From the NCBI RefSeq assembly GCF_001942625.1, contig NZ_MLCL01000054.1:15540-79539 (forward strand): DNA of 64,000 nucleotides, written 5' to 3'. Under the pieces are notes generated by a model, which made no database searches, was not told where the DNA came from, and worked only from the letters and a program-made list of their open reading frames with translations. Shown in pieces: positions 34,546 through 42,837 of this stretch; the stretch's first letter is position 1, and every line of letters begins with the position of its first letter. This DNA comes from Mycobacterium syngnathidarum (lineage in GTDB: Bacteria; Actinomycetota; Actinomycetes; Mycobacteriales; Mycobacteriaceae). Both the position numbers and the translations under genes were made by a program.

Positions 34546-34782
34546 ATGTTCGGAAGCAAGGCAACCCTGGCAACCATTGCGGCCACCGGCCTGATCGGGG
34601 CCGCCCTCGGCCTCGGTGCCGCCACCGCGAGCGCCGAGCCGGACCCGAGCCTCCCGCCGCCCCCGAATGCACCGAAGAAGCCGGCCGAGACATGGCAGGG
34701 GCACCCGATGGTCTGGTGGAACCTGCCCGCGGGCGGCCATTGGGGCGTGTGGATCAACGGCGACTTCCTGCCGTTCACCTGA
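34546..34782 (+). CDS. Small secreted protein with Trp-rich end
   Basis: 78 residues: signal peptide LATIAATGLIGAALGLGAAT with cleavage at ASA-EP, then a Pro-rich linker and WQGHPMVWWNLPAGGHWGVW. No family known to me beyond similar short mycobacterial exported proteins. ATG 34546 after GGTGGAG. Confidence 0.75.
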   Translation: MFGSKATLATIAATGLIGAALGLGAATASAEPDPSLPPPPNAPKKPAETWQGHPMVWWNLPAGGHWGVWINGDFLPFT

Positions 34783-34797
34783 GCAGCGGCCCCGGCA

Positions 34798-36378
34798 TCA
34801 CCCCGATGTCTGTCCTCGCGGACCCGACTCTTCTGTGGTGTCATCGGCGTCCTGCTCGTCCGCCGACGGCGGTTCCAGCGGGACACTTTCGGCGCGTGGA
34901 GAGTTGACCGCAGAGGTGTTGTCGGCCGGCTGCAGCTGGACCACCTGGCCCACGGCCCGGCGCAGCCCGGGCGGGCCTTCCTTGCGGAAGAACTCACCGA
35001 TACGTCCGGCGCGGTAACGCAGCGGCGAGCCGAGTAGCTCACCCATCACCACGCCGCTGCCCAGCGCCAACGCCGTCGCCGCCGCGGTCAGCAGGTGCGC
35101 CAGTCCCTGACCGAAGTTCTCGTCGACGGCGAAGGCGAAGACCGCCCAGAACACCGCGAGGCCCGGCAGCATCGGCATGATGCCGGCGGTCGCCGTCACC
35201 AGCGCCGGAGCCTGCCGGCGAATGGAGATCAACGTGGCGAGGAAACCGACTCCGATCGCCGCCACCCCGGTGGCCGCCCACTGACCGAAACCGGCTGTCC
35301 CGAGACCGATCAAGGTCAGCTCCGCCAGGCCCGCGGCCAGCCCGGCCGTGGGCAGTGAGCGCAGTGGCGCATAGCTGGCCATGGTCAGACTGATACCGGC
35401 CAGCGAGGCACCGAGAACCGCCAGCAGGATCGGCAGCGGACCTCTCGGCGTGATGAAGGTGCCGGCCGTGTTGACGTGCAACTCGATCTGGAACCCGAGC
35501 AACGTGGCGGCCTGCAGCGCACCGGTGATTCCGACGACGATCCCGGCGGTGAGAAAGACCGCATCACCAAGCCGCGAGACCGCGGTGACCATGTACCCGG
35601 TCAACGCGTCCTGGACGGCACCGACCAGGGTCATGCCGGACAGCAACAACACGATCCCGGTGGCGACCAGCGCACTGAGCCCCTGCCCGGCGTAGCGGTA
35701 GGCACCCAGGGCGATCATGGTGGCGATCGCCGCCCCCACCGCGTGCTGGAAGAAGAACGGTGTGCCGATACGGTTCAGCAACCGTCCGACGCGGTCGATC
35801 AATGCGGCAGTGAGGCTGGCAAGCAGACAGGTCAACCAGTTGCCGCCGAGCATCATCGCGATGCCGAGCGCGAAACCCGCCCAGCCGGCAGTTGCCAGCC
35901 ACCGCGGGAACGGGTGGGGGCTCTCCGTCAGCTCGTCCATGGCCTCGTGCGCCTCGTCGACGGTGATACCGCCGGAGGTGATGCGCCGTACCAGGCGGTC
36001 GAGCTGAGCGAGCCGGGTGTAGTCCGTCGACCTGGTGCGCACCGCGCGCATGATCGTGACCGGCGGGCTGTCCGCGGTGGGCAACGCCGACACGATGATC
36101 GTCGCGACGGTGATGTCGACGACGCAGTCGGTCAGCCGGTACGCCTGCGCCACGTCCTGGGTGGTGGCGACGACGTCGGCGGTACCCGAGCCCGACGAGA
36201 GCATGACCTCCGCCAGGCGGATGGTCAGATCGAGAACCTTCCGGGTGTGCACGTCACCCATTCCCGCCGACGCGCGACTGCGCCGGCCGGCGACGGGTGC
36301 CGGGTCGCGCCGTCCCCGCAGGGCGATGCGCAGCCCTCCGCGCAGGCGATCTCTACCGTTCAGACCTTCCTCAGCCAT
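34798..36378 (-). CDS. ThrE-type threonine/serine exporter family protein
   Basis: 526 residues. N-terminal soluble domain with RKVLDLTIRLAEVMLSSGSG then TADVVATTQDVAQAYRLTDC, the DUF1212/ThrE signature, followed by about ten membrane helices (180-480) and a charged tail. In corynebacteria ThrE exports threonine and serine with the proton gradient. ATG 36378; an upstream extension lacks support. Confidence 0.88.
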   Translation of the reverse strand: MAEEGLNGRDRLRGGLRIALRGRRDPAPVAGRRSRASAGMGDVHTRKVLDLTIRLAEVMLSSGSGTADVVATTQDVAQAYRLTDCVVDITVATIIVSALPTADSPPVTIMRAVRTRSTDYTRLAQLDRLVRRITSGGITVDEAHEAMDELTESPHPFPRWLATAGWAGFALGIAMMLGGNWLTCLLASLTAALIDRVGRLLNRIGTPFFFQHAVGAAIATMIALGAYRYAGQGLSALVATGIVLLLSGMTLVGAVQDALTGYMVTAVSRLGDAVFLTAGIVVGITGALQAATLLGFQIELHVNTAGTFITPRGPLPILLAVLGASLAGISLTMASYAPLRSLPTAGLAAGLAELTLIGLGTAGFGQWAATGVAAIGVGFLATLISIRRQAPALVTATAGIMPMLPGLAVFWAVFAFAVDENFGQGLAHLLTAAATALALGSGVVMGELLGSPLRYRAGRIGEFFRKEGPPGLRRAVGQVVQLQPADNTSAVNSPRAESVPLEPPSADEQDADDTTEESGPRGQTSG

Positions 36379-36564
36379 CGTTGAAAAGCGTACTGATGAA
36401 CGGTCGGTTCCCGGTGGAACTACGCCGCGACCTGCAGTGTCGTCGCAGATCTGTGCCGCAGTAGCCTGACGTCGCCGGCTTCGGAAATCGCAGCACCCTG
36501 ATGGTGAATGCATGTGGCGCAGAACACTATTCGGACAGCAGACGACACGCTTCAGCTGCGGCGG
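36379..36564. other. Intergenic, no gene seen
   Basis: Between two minus-strand genes; probable promoter space for the exporter gene. Confidence 0.4.
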
Positions 36565-37488
36565 TCACCTCCCGTGCGCGGCGAAGAACTGCGCGGAGGC
36601 GACCGACGCGTCGAACGCCCGGCTGGCGGCACCGACGGCTTGCACCGGAAGGATCTCGGGCACGCCCGGCCAGGTATGTCCGCCGCCGTCGACTCGCATG
36701 AACACCACCGAAGTTCCGCCGGCGCACCCGTCGGAGACGATGCGGTGGGTCTCGGTGCCGTCACCGGTGGCGGGTAGCGGCTCGTCAGTCGGGGTGGGGC
36801 AGCCGTCGATCTGGCGCCACCGATCCACCATCGCGGGGCCCGACAGCACCGTGCTGCCTCCACCGCGCCCGCTCATCGGCCCGCCGTTGAACGGCACGAT
36901 GGGGTCTGCGGTGCCGTAGCTGGCGAGGACCGAGACGGGTCTGGACGGATTGCAGCCCACATTCGTACCGAGCGTGCCGGCAACCGGGGCAACCGCCGCG
37001 AACAGGTCCGCCCGATCACAGGCCAGGCGATTGGCCATGAACCCTCCCGCCGACAGACCGGTGACGTACACCCGTCCCCGCGGAATACCGTTCTCGGCGA
37101 CGAGACGCTCAACCAGGGCCGAGATGAAACCCACGTCGTCGACCCCTTGCCGGTCCGGCACCGAGGCACCCCGGCCGTCCGCCCAGCTGTAGTCGATGCC
37201 GTCGGGATAAACGACTGCGAACCCGTATGCGTCGCCCACGGCGTCGTAATGGGTCAGTGCCGCCTGATCTGCTCCGGTCGATCCGGCGGCGTGCAGATTC
37301 ACGACCAAACCCGATGGCGGGCCTCCGGCCGGCAAATGGACACGATAGGTGCGCATCATGCCGCCGAAGTCGAGTTGCGCCGACGGTAGCGGCGAGGCCG
37401 CGGCGGGCAAGGCGCCCGCTGTGCCCCACGACAGCGCGACGAGCGCTGCGAAAAACGCTGTTCTGAGCCGGCCCGGCACGAAAAGCAC
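36565..37488 (-). CDS. Secreted polyhydroxybutyrate depolymerase-like esterase
   Basis: About 307 residues. Signal peptide RLRTAFFAALVALSWGTAGA; then GGMMRTYRVHLPAGGPPSGL, VVNLHAAGSTGADQ, nucleophile motif VTGLSAGGFMANRLACDRAD, Asp region SVLASYGTADPIVPFNGG and His in DGGGHTWPGVPE: the LpqC/feruloyl-esterase type of PHB depolymerase. GTG 37488 puts the signal peptide at the N-terminus; ATG 37587 would add a basic head. Confidence 0.88.
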   Translation of the reverse strand: MLFVPGRLRTAFFAALVALSWGTAGALPAAASPLPSAQLDFGGMMRTYRVHLPAGGPPSGLVVNLHAAGSTGADQAALTHYDAVGDAYGFAVVYPDGIDYSWADGRGASVPDRQGVDDVGFISALVERLVAENGIPRGRVYVTGLSAGGFMANRLACDRADLFAAVAPVAGTLGTNVGCNPSRPVSVLASYGTADPIVPFNGGPMSGRGGGSTVLSGPAMVDRWRQIDGCPTPTDEPLPATGDGTETHRIVSDGCAGGTSVVFMRVDGGGHTWPGVPEILPVQAVGAASRAFDASVASAQFFAAHGR

Positions 37489-37663
37489 CGGGGCAGAGTA
37501 GATATCACATACCAACTTCCGGGCAACGCCACGTGACCTGCCGGCGAAACTCCGCCCGGCGACCGTCGCCCTCCGCTTCCACGCCATCCGGCCCCCACCG
37601 AGTCGTCGTCCAGCAAACGAAGTACGACGCTACCTGCTTGTAGCGACCGGCGGGTGAGATAGC

Positions 37664-38677
37664 TCAGATCGTCAGGACCATGCGATAGCGTGCCTGTCCA
37701 TTCTCCATCGCCCCATACGCGCTCGCCGCATCATCGAGTGGACACTCCTCGACCAGGGCACGCACCCCCGACAGCACCGCGAAATGCATCGTCTCCTCGA
37801 CATCACGAGCGGTCCCGGAAGGGTGCCCGGAAATCGTCAGAGCGGGCTGGATCAGCTGCACCGGGCTGATCGGCAACGGGTCTGCCGACACCCCGATCAC
37901 CACCAGTTCGCCACGCGGTGCCAGCCCGCCAACCGTGTCTGCCATCGCCTGCGAGTTGCCCACCGTCGCCAAAACGACTGCCGCACCCCCCAAGTCGAGC
38001 AGGGCTGCGCTGACGTCCACAGCGGTCGAGTCGACGTAATGCCGGGCGCCCAGCGCGCGGGCGTCCGCCTCTTTGCCGGGGCCGCGAGCGATCGCAACCG
38101 TCTCGAACCCCATCGCGTTGGCGAACTGCAGCCCCAGGTGGCCCAGACCTCCGACGCCGAGCACCGCCACGACATCGCCGGGTAGTGCGCGGGTGTGGCG
38201 AAGCGCGTTGTAGGTCGTCACGCCGGCACACCCCATCGGAGCGGCCTCGGCGAACGACAACTCATCGGGGATCCGGGCCAGCGCATTGGCAGGTACCGTC
38301 ACCGATTCCGCGTAGCCTCCTGGGTAATGCAGGCTCGGAATCTGCCCCGCCACGCAGTGGATGAACAGGCCCTTGCGGCACGGGATGCAGACTCCGCAAT
38401 GACCGCCGAACCAACCGATCGCGACGCGGTCGCCCACCGTGAAATCGGTGACACCGGAGCCGACTTCGGCAATGGTGCCGGCAATCTCGTGGCCCGGGGT
38501 CACCGGCCAGGTGATGCCCGGAAATCCGCCGTTGACGATGGCCCGGTCGGTGCCGCAGACTCCGCACGCCGCGACCGCCACCCGCACCTGCCCCCGTCCC
38601 GGTGAGAGAGTTTGGGCGTCAACAAGTTCCAGGGCCCCACCCGAGGAATTGACCTGAACAGCTCGATGAGTAGACAT
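37664..38677 (-). CDS. Zinc-dependent alcohol dehydrogenase
   Basis: 337 residues of the MDR family. Catalytic zinc ligands in ACGVCGTD and TPGHEIAG; structural zinc cysteines in GHCGVCIPCRKGLFIHC; NAD site VAVLGVGGLGHLGLQFANAM. A class of AdhP-like alcohol or aldehyde reductases; substrate unknown. ATG 38677. Confidence 0.93.
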   Translation of the reverse strand: MSTHRAVQVNSSGGALELVDAQTLSPGRGQVRVAVAACGVCGTDRAIVNGGFPGITWPVTPGHEIAGTIAEVGSGVTDFTVGDRVAIGWFGGHCGVCIPCRKGLFIHCVAGQIPSLHYPGGYAESVTVPANALARIPDELSFAEAAPMGCAGVTTYNALRHTRALPGDVVAVLGVGGLGHLGLQFANAMGFETVAIARGPGKEADARALGARHYVDSTAVDVSAALLDLGGAAVVLATVGNSQAMADTVGGLAPRGELVVIGVSADPLPISPVQLIQPALTISGHPSGTARDVEETMHFAVLSGVRALVEECPLDDAASAYGAMENGQARYRMVLTI

Positions 38678-38790
38678 TGAGATCCTTACCGTCGCCGTCG
38701 GTGTACCAGGCCATCATCGACCGCCGGCGGCCCGCTTGACCACAGAATGCGGTCAGCCCAGGACGAACGGGAGCTGTGTCGCAGCCGGTG

Positions 38791-39246
38791 CTAATTTTCC
38801 GCGGCGGTCCAGTCGTATGGCAAGAACTTGCCGTCGAAGGTCACCACCACCCGGTCACCGGCAGGGTGTGACTTGCGTTGTACGTCAACACTGAAGTTGA
38901 TGGCGCTCATGATGCCGTCACCGAATTGCTCGTGAATGAGTTCCTTGAGCGCGCCGCCGTACACCTGAAGTGCCTCATAGAAGCGGTAGATCGTGGGGTC
39001 GGTGGGCACCGCGGTGGGCAATCCACCGCGCATCGGCACCGCGGCCAGCACCGGAATCACCGAATCGTCCAATCCGAGCAACTCCACGATGGTCTTGCCC
39101 GCTTCGACCGGAACGGGGTGCTGACCGAGCAGCGCGGACACCGTCCACACCACCGGCTTGTCGATGGCGTCGGCCAACTGCTGCCAGGTCAGGCCCTTGG
39201 TCAGGCGGGCTTCCACGATCGCGGCGGTGATCTCGTCTCTGCTCAT
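38791..39246 (-). CDS. cynS: Cyanate hydratase (cyanase)
   Basis: 151 residues. Converts cyanate and bicarbonate to ammonia and CO2. N-terminal helical domain EARLTKGLTWQQLADAIDKP; the C-terminal active-site motif DPTIYRFYEALQVYG holds the catalytic Arg and Glu, and FGDGIMSAINFSVDV the Ser. Decamer expected. ATG 39246 gives the usual size. Only 26 bp follow the stop of the upstream fatty acyl-AMP ligase, so the two may share a transcript. Confidence 0.96.
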   Translation of the reverse strand: MSRDEITAAIVEARLTKGLTWQQLADAIDKPVVWTVSALLGQHPVPVEAGKTIVELLGLDDSVIPVLAAVPMRGGLPTAVPTDPTIYRFYEALQVYGGALKELIHEQFGDGIMSAINFSVDVQRKSHPAGDRVVVTFDGKFLPYDWTAAEN

Positions 39247-39272
39247 ACCAGCAGCATGCCTGCGCCGGGCGG

Positions 39273-41138
39273 TCACCGCACGCCCAGTGTGCCCTCCAGG
39301 TACTCGCCGCGACACGCCACCCGGGCCAGCTTGCCGCTGGTGGTCCGCGGTGTCGCACCTGCGGGCAGGAACCGTAGGTCGGCCACGGTCAATCCGTGCC
39401 GGTCGGCCACGGCCGCGCGGATGGCCTCGGTGGCCTCCCGGGGGTCGACGCGGCTGGTGCCCGCCGCGCGTTCGGCGATCACGACCAGCCTGGCTCCGTC
39501 ACCGTCGCCACTTGGATCGGGGGTGACGGTGAATGCGGTGACGTAACCGCGCCGAACCAGTGGCGAGGCGTCGGCCACCGTGGCCTCGATGTCCTGGGGA
39601 TAATGGCTGCGACCGTCGATCTGAACCAGGTCGGCCATACGCCCGGTCACGTAGAACTGCCCCTCGAAGTACACCCCGAGATCGCCGGTGCGCAGCCAGG
39701 TGGCGTGCTCAGGAAGCCCCTGGGCATGGCTGCCGGAGGCGAGGCGCGAGTGCAGCGAGACCCCGAAAACCTTGCGGGTTTCCTCCGGCCTGCCCCAGTA
39801 GCCACGACCGATGTTGTTGCCGTGCAACCAGATCTCCCCGACGTGACCGTCCGGCACTTCCGCGGAGAGCCCGTCTGCGGTCGCGGGATCGACGACGACC
39901 GCCCACAAACTGCGAGCAGGGCTGCCGCACGATACGTGTGCGACCGCGCCGTCGGCGTGGGCGCTGACGGCAACGGCGCGCCCGCCCGCGAGTTGTTCGC
40001 GATCGAAGTAGACCACCGACGCCTGCTCGGCCGGAGCGATCGTCGAGATCAGCAGCGTTGCCTCGGCGATGCCGTATGACGGTTTGAATGCTGTCGGCGG
40101 TAACCCATAGGGCGCGAATACCTCGTTGAATGTCGTTATCACCTCAGGGATCACCGGCTCAGAACCGATGATGAGCACCACATTGCTCAGGTCGATGTCC
40201 TCCCCCGCTGCGGGAACTCCGCGCTGGGCGGTCCATTCGTAGGCGAAGTTGGGTGCGGCGGTGATCACGCGGCCATGTTTCGATGCCTCCGACATGGCCC
40301 GGATCCACCGTTGCGGGCGGCGGATGAACGCGGTCGGCGACATCAACGTCGAGTGCCCGCCATAGACCGCGGGGAATCCGATCATCGACAGACCCATATC
40401 GTGATAGAGCGGTAGCCAGCTGAGGCCGTGGGTGTTTCGGTTCAGCAGGTCGATGGACAGGATCATCTGCAGCAGATTGGTGCCGACCGCACGGTGCGTG
40501 ATCTCCACCCCGACCGGCGGACGGGTCGAACCCGAGGTGTACTGCAGGTGGGAGATGTCGTCGGGATCGACCGGGATCGGGGTGAAATCTGTCCCCACGG
40601 AATCGGGTATCTCATCGATGAGCTCCACCCGGGGCCGCACGGACACCGGCATCTTCGCGAGGAACTCCTCTACCGCGGCAGCGCCGGCCCTGGTGGTGAG
40701 CACCGTCGTCGGGCGGGAGTCGAGCAGCGCGGTCTCGAGCCGCTCGGCGTGGCCCTGCAATTCCGGCGCGAACAGTGGGACCGCGATGTTGCCCGCCTTG
40801 ATGGCGGCGAAGAAGCCGACCACATAGTCGAGACCCTGCGGTGCGAGGACGGCGACGCGGTCACCGCGTGCAGCCACCTGCTGCAGCCGTGCCGAGACGG
40901 CGCGCAGTCGCACACCCAACTGGGTCCAGGTCAGCTCGACGACCTCTTCCTCGGCGTGGCTGTGATCCAGGTAGCGGTACGCGATCTGGTCGCCGACGTG
41001 AGCGATGTTGCGGTCGATCAGCGATATCAGGGTGGTGTCCGGGGGCAGCACGATGCCGCCCTCCTCGTCCAGGCAGTCCTCGATGCGGAGCAGGCCTGCC
41101 GGAGCCTCGTACCGAACCTGGGTGCCGCCGCTGTCCAT
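39273..41138 (-). CDS. Fatty acyl-AMP ligase (FadD family)
   Basis: 621 residues. Adenylation motifs LQYTSGSTRPPVGVEITHRA, then WLPLYHDMGLSMIGFPAVYG, YGIAEATLLIS, EIWLHGNNIGRGYWGRPEET, WLRTGDLGVYFEGQFYVTGR and IDGRSHYPQDIE are those of FAALs, which activate long-chain fatty acids as adenylates for transfer to polyketide synthases. No polyketide synthase is adjacent. Starts 9 bp after the AHSA1 gene stop. Confidence 0.93.
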   Translation of the reverse strand: MDSGGTQVRYEAPAGLLRIEDCLDEEGGIVLPPDTTLISLIDRNIAHVGDQIAYRYLDHSHAEEEVVELTWTQLGVRLRAVSARLQQVAARGDRVAVLAPQGLDYVVGFFAAIKAGNIAVPLFAPELQGHAERLETALLDSRPTTVLTTRAGAAAVEEFLAKMPVSVRPRVELIDEIPDSVGTDFTPIPVDPDDISHLQYTSGSTRPPVGVEITHRAVGTNLLQMILSIDLLNRNTHGLSWLPLYHDMGLSMIGFPAVYGGHSTLMSPTAFIRRPQRWIRAMSEASKHGRVITAAPNFAYEWTAQRGVPAAGEDIDLSNVVLIIGSEPVIPEVITTFNEVFAPYGLPPTAFKPSYGIAEATLLISTIAPAEQASVVYFDREQLAGGRAVAVSAHADGAVAHVSCGSPARSLWAVVVDPATADGLSAEVPDGHVGEIWLHGNNIGRGYWGRPEETRKVFGVSLHSRLASGSHAQGLPEHATWLRTGDLGVYFEGQFYVTGRMADLVQIDGRSHYPQDIEATVADASPLVRRGYVTAFTVTPDPSGDGDGARLVVIAERAAGTSRVDPREATEAIRAAVADRHGLTVADLRFLPAGATPRTTSGKLARVACRGEYLEGTLGVR

Positions 41139-41147
41139 GACCGCAGT

Positions 41148-41591
41148 CTAGGTCGCGGCACGCTGCAGGCGGGCTCCCAACTGCTCGAACGTGAGGAGCC
41201 ATCCACTGTGGAAGCTGTCGAATTCCTCTGGCGGCAAAAGGGAATGCTCGATCGACATCAACGTCTGCCCGTCCCCGGCCGGCTCGAATTCGACGTTGAC
41301 GATGCTGACCACCGTCGGATCGCTCCAGTCCGAGTTGCTCCAGGTGAAGCGCAACACCCGAGGCCGCTCGATGACCAAGAACTGTCCGGTGATCAGCACG
41401 CGCGTACCGGAATCGTCGACATCGAACCGCACCAAGCCGCCGACTCGGGGGTCGACATCCACCTCGACGCAGCGCACCGGGCGCGGGCACATCCACTCCC
41501 GCAGTGACTCCGGGTCCAGCCATTCGTCGAACACCACGTCGGGAGCCGCGGGCATCAGACGCCGCACGCGGACCGTCGCCGCATCGGTCAT
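41148..41591 (-). CDS. SRPBCC/AHSA1 family protein
   Basis: 147 residues. VRVRRLMPAAPDVVFDEWLD, PESLREWMCP, then LRFTWSNSD and GWLLTFEQLGARL are AHSA1-like START fold landmarks. Commonly encoded behind an ArsR regulator, as here, with ATGA overlap. Role unknown; probably binds a hydrophobic ligand. Confidence 0.88.
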   Translation of the reverse strand: MTDAATVRVRRLMPAAPDVVFDEWLDPESLREWMCPRPVRCVEVDVDPRVGGLVRFDVDDSGTRVLITGQFLVIERPRVLRFTWSNSDWSDPTVVSIVNVEFEPAGDGQTLMSIEHSLLPPEEFDSFHSGWLLTFEQLGARLQRAAT

Positions 41592-41920
41592 CGAGAATCC
41601 GCCTTCCGCCGCAACCGTGCGGCCAGCGCATCCGCGCGCGTCGACCAGAAGTCCGTCTGCTCGTTCATCCACTGTTGAGCCATGGTCAACCCGTCCTGTT
41701 TGAGCGAGACCCAGTGCTCGCGTCCACGGACTTCGCGCTGTACCAGCCCGGCGGCTTCCAGCACACCGATGTGCCGTGAGACGCCGGCGAAGGTCATGGG
41801 CAACGGGGCGGCCAGGTCGCTGATGCGGGCATCGCCGTCACGCAGTGCCTCCAGCAGCCGGCGACGGGTGGCGTCGGCCAGGGCCGAATAGGCGCGGTCC
41901 AGAACTTGATCTTCAACCAC
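41588..41920 (-). CDS. ArsR-family regulator paired with AHSA1
   Basis: 110 residues: YSALADATRRRLLEALRDGD, ARISDLAAPLPMTFAGVSRH, IGVLEAAGLVQREVRGREHW, the winged helix. No metal-site cysteines in the recognition helix, unlike the CmtR-like protein at 18820. GTG 41920 lies inside an operator half-site, so the gene is probably autoregulated. Overlaps AHSA1 by 4 bp. Confidence 0.9.
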   Translation of the reverse strand: MVEDQVLDRAYSALADATRRRLLEALRDGDARISDLAAPLPMTFAGVSRHIGVLEAAGLVQREVRGREHWVSLKQDGLTMAQQWMNEQTDFWSTRADALAARLRRKADSR

Positions 41921-41983
41921 CTTGTTGACTATAGCCGCGCGCGGTGGTTTGCTCGAGGAAGAATATTCAACTGCTTTGTTGAA
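41912..41983. promoter_or_regulatory. Two matching ArsR operators, TTCAAC-N6-GTTGA(A)
   Basis: TTCAAC-CACCTT-GTTGAC (41912-41929) and TTCAAC-TGCTTT-GTTGAA (41966-41983) share the same dyad. The first covers the ArsR start codon; the second ends 9 bp before the DUF899 ATG. ArsR probably controls both directions. Confidence 0.8.
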
Positions 41984-41992
41984 TGTTTGAAC

Positions 41993-42793
41993 ATGTCGCA
42001 GCAGCTGACGATGGGAGCAACCGTGCAGAATCCACCGATCGTGCCGGCGCCGGAGTGGCAGGCCGCACTCGATGAAATGCTGGTCAAGGAAAAGGAATTC
42101 ACCCGAGCACGGGACCGGTTGGCCGCACTGCGCCGACGCATGCCGTGGATGCCGGTGGACAAGGACTATGCGTTCGAAGGCGCCGAAGGCAGCGCAACCC
42201 TGCTCGACCTGTTCGCCGGGCGCCGTCAACTGATCGTGTACCGCGCCTTTCTCGATCCGGGGGTGGACGACTGGCCGGAACACGGTTGTGTCGGCTGTTC
42301 GTTGATGGCCGACCACATCGGCAACCTGGCCCATCTCAATGCACGCGATACCACCCTGGTCTACGTCTCGCGTGGATCGCAGGACGACATCGCACGGATC
42401 AAAGAACGCATGGGGTGGAGCCATCCCTGGTACACCATGATTCCCCGGCCGGGCGCGCAGTTCGATGTCGACTTCGGCGTCGATCAATGGCACGGCACCA
42501 ACGCATTCATCCGCGACGGCGACCGAGTCTTCCGCACCTACTTCATCAACAACCGGGGTGATGAGGCATTCGTCAACACCTGGAACTTCCTGGACATGAC
42601 CGCGCTCGGCCGCCAGGAACGCTGGGAGGACTCCCCGGCGGGCTATCCGCAGACCAAGCCCTACGAATGGTGGTCCTGGCACGACACCTACGCCGATCAC
42701 GAGCCGTCTCGGTGGTTCGGTGACCCGGTACCCGGCGATACCAACGATCCACGCCCGCCACGTGAGGACTGTGCTGCCTGCGGCGATCACTGA
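41993..42793 (+). CDS. DUF899 thioredoxin-like family protein
   Basis: 266 residues. WQAALDEMLVKEKEFTRARD, RLAALRRRMPWMPVDKDYAF then LFAGRRQLIVYRAFLDPGV, HGCVGCSLMADHIGNL (a CxxC-like pair) and MTALGRQERWEDSPAGY are DUF899 landmarks. A thioredoxin fold with no proven function, often next to ArsR/AHSA1 genes, as here. ATG 41993; 42011 is an alternative. Confidence 0.9.
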   Translation: MSQQLTMGATVQNPPIVPAPEWQAALDEMLVKEKEFTRARDRLAALRRRMPWMPVDKDYAFEGAEGSATLLDLFAGRRQLIVYRAFLDPGVDDWPEHGCVGCSLMADHIGNLAHLNARDTTLVYVSRGSQDDIARIKERMGWSHPWYTMIPRPGAQFDVDFGVDQWHGTNAFIRDGDRVFRTYFINNRGDEAFVNTWNFLDMTALGRQERWEDSPAGYPQTKPYEWWSWHDTYADHEPSRWFGDPVPGDTNDPRPPREDCAACGDH

Positions 42794-42837
42794 CCCACCC
42801 CGGGCAGACCCGTAACGGCATTGGAGAAGATGGACGG

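Noticed and set aside
34442..34590. Possible short gene starting MAYDPDADLKGAINHF
   Set aside because: The frame overlaps the signal peptide of the better supported secreted protein at 34546 and stops within about 50 codons without a recognisable fold.
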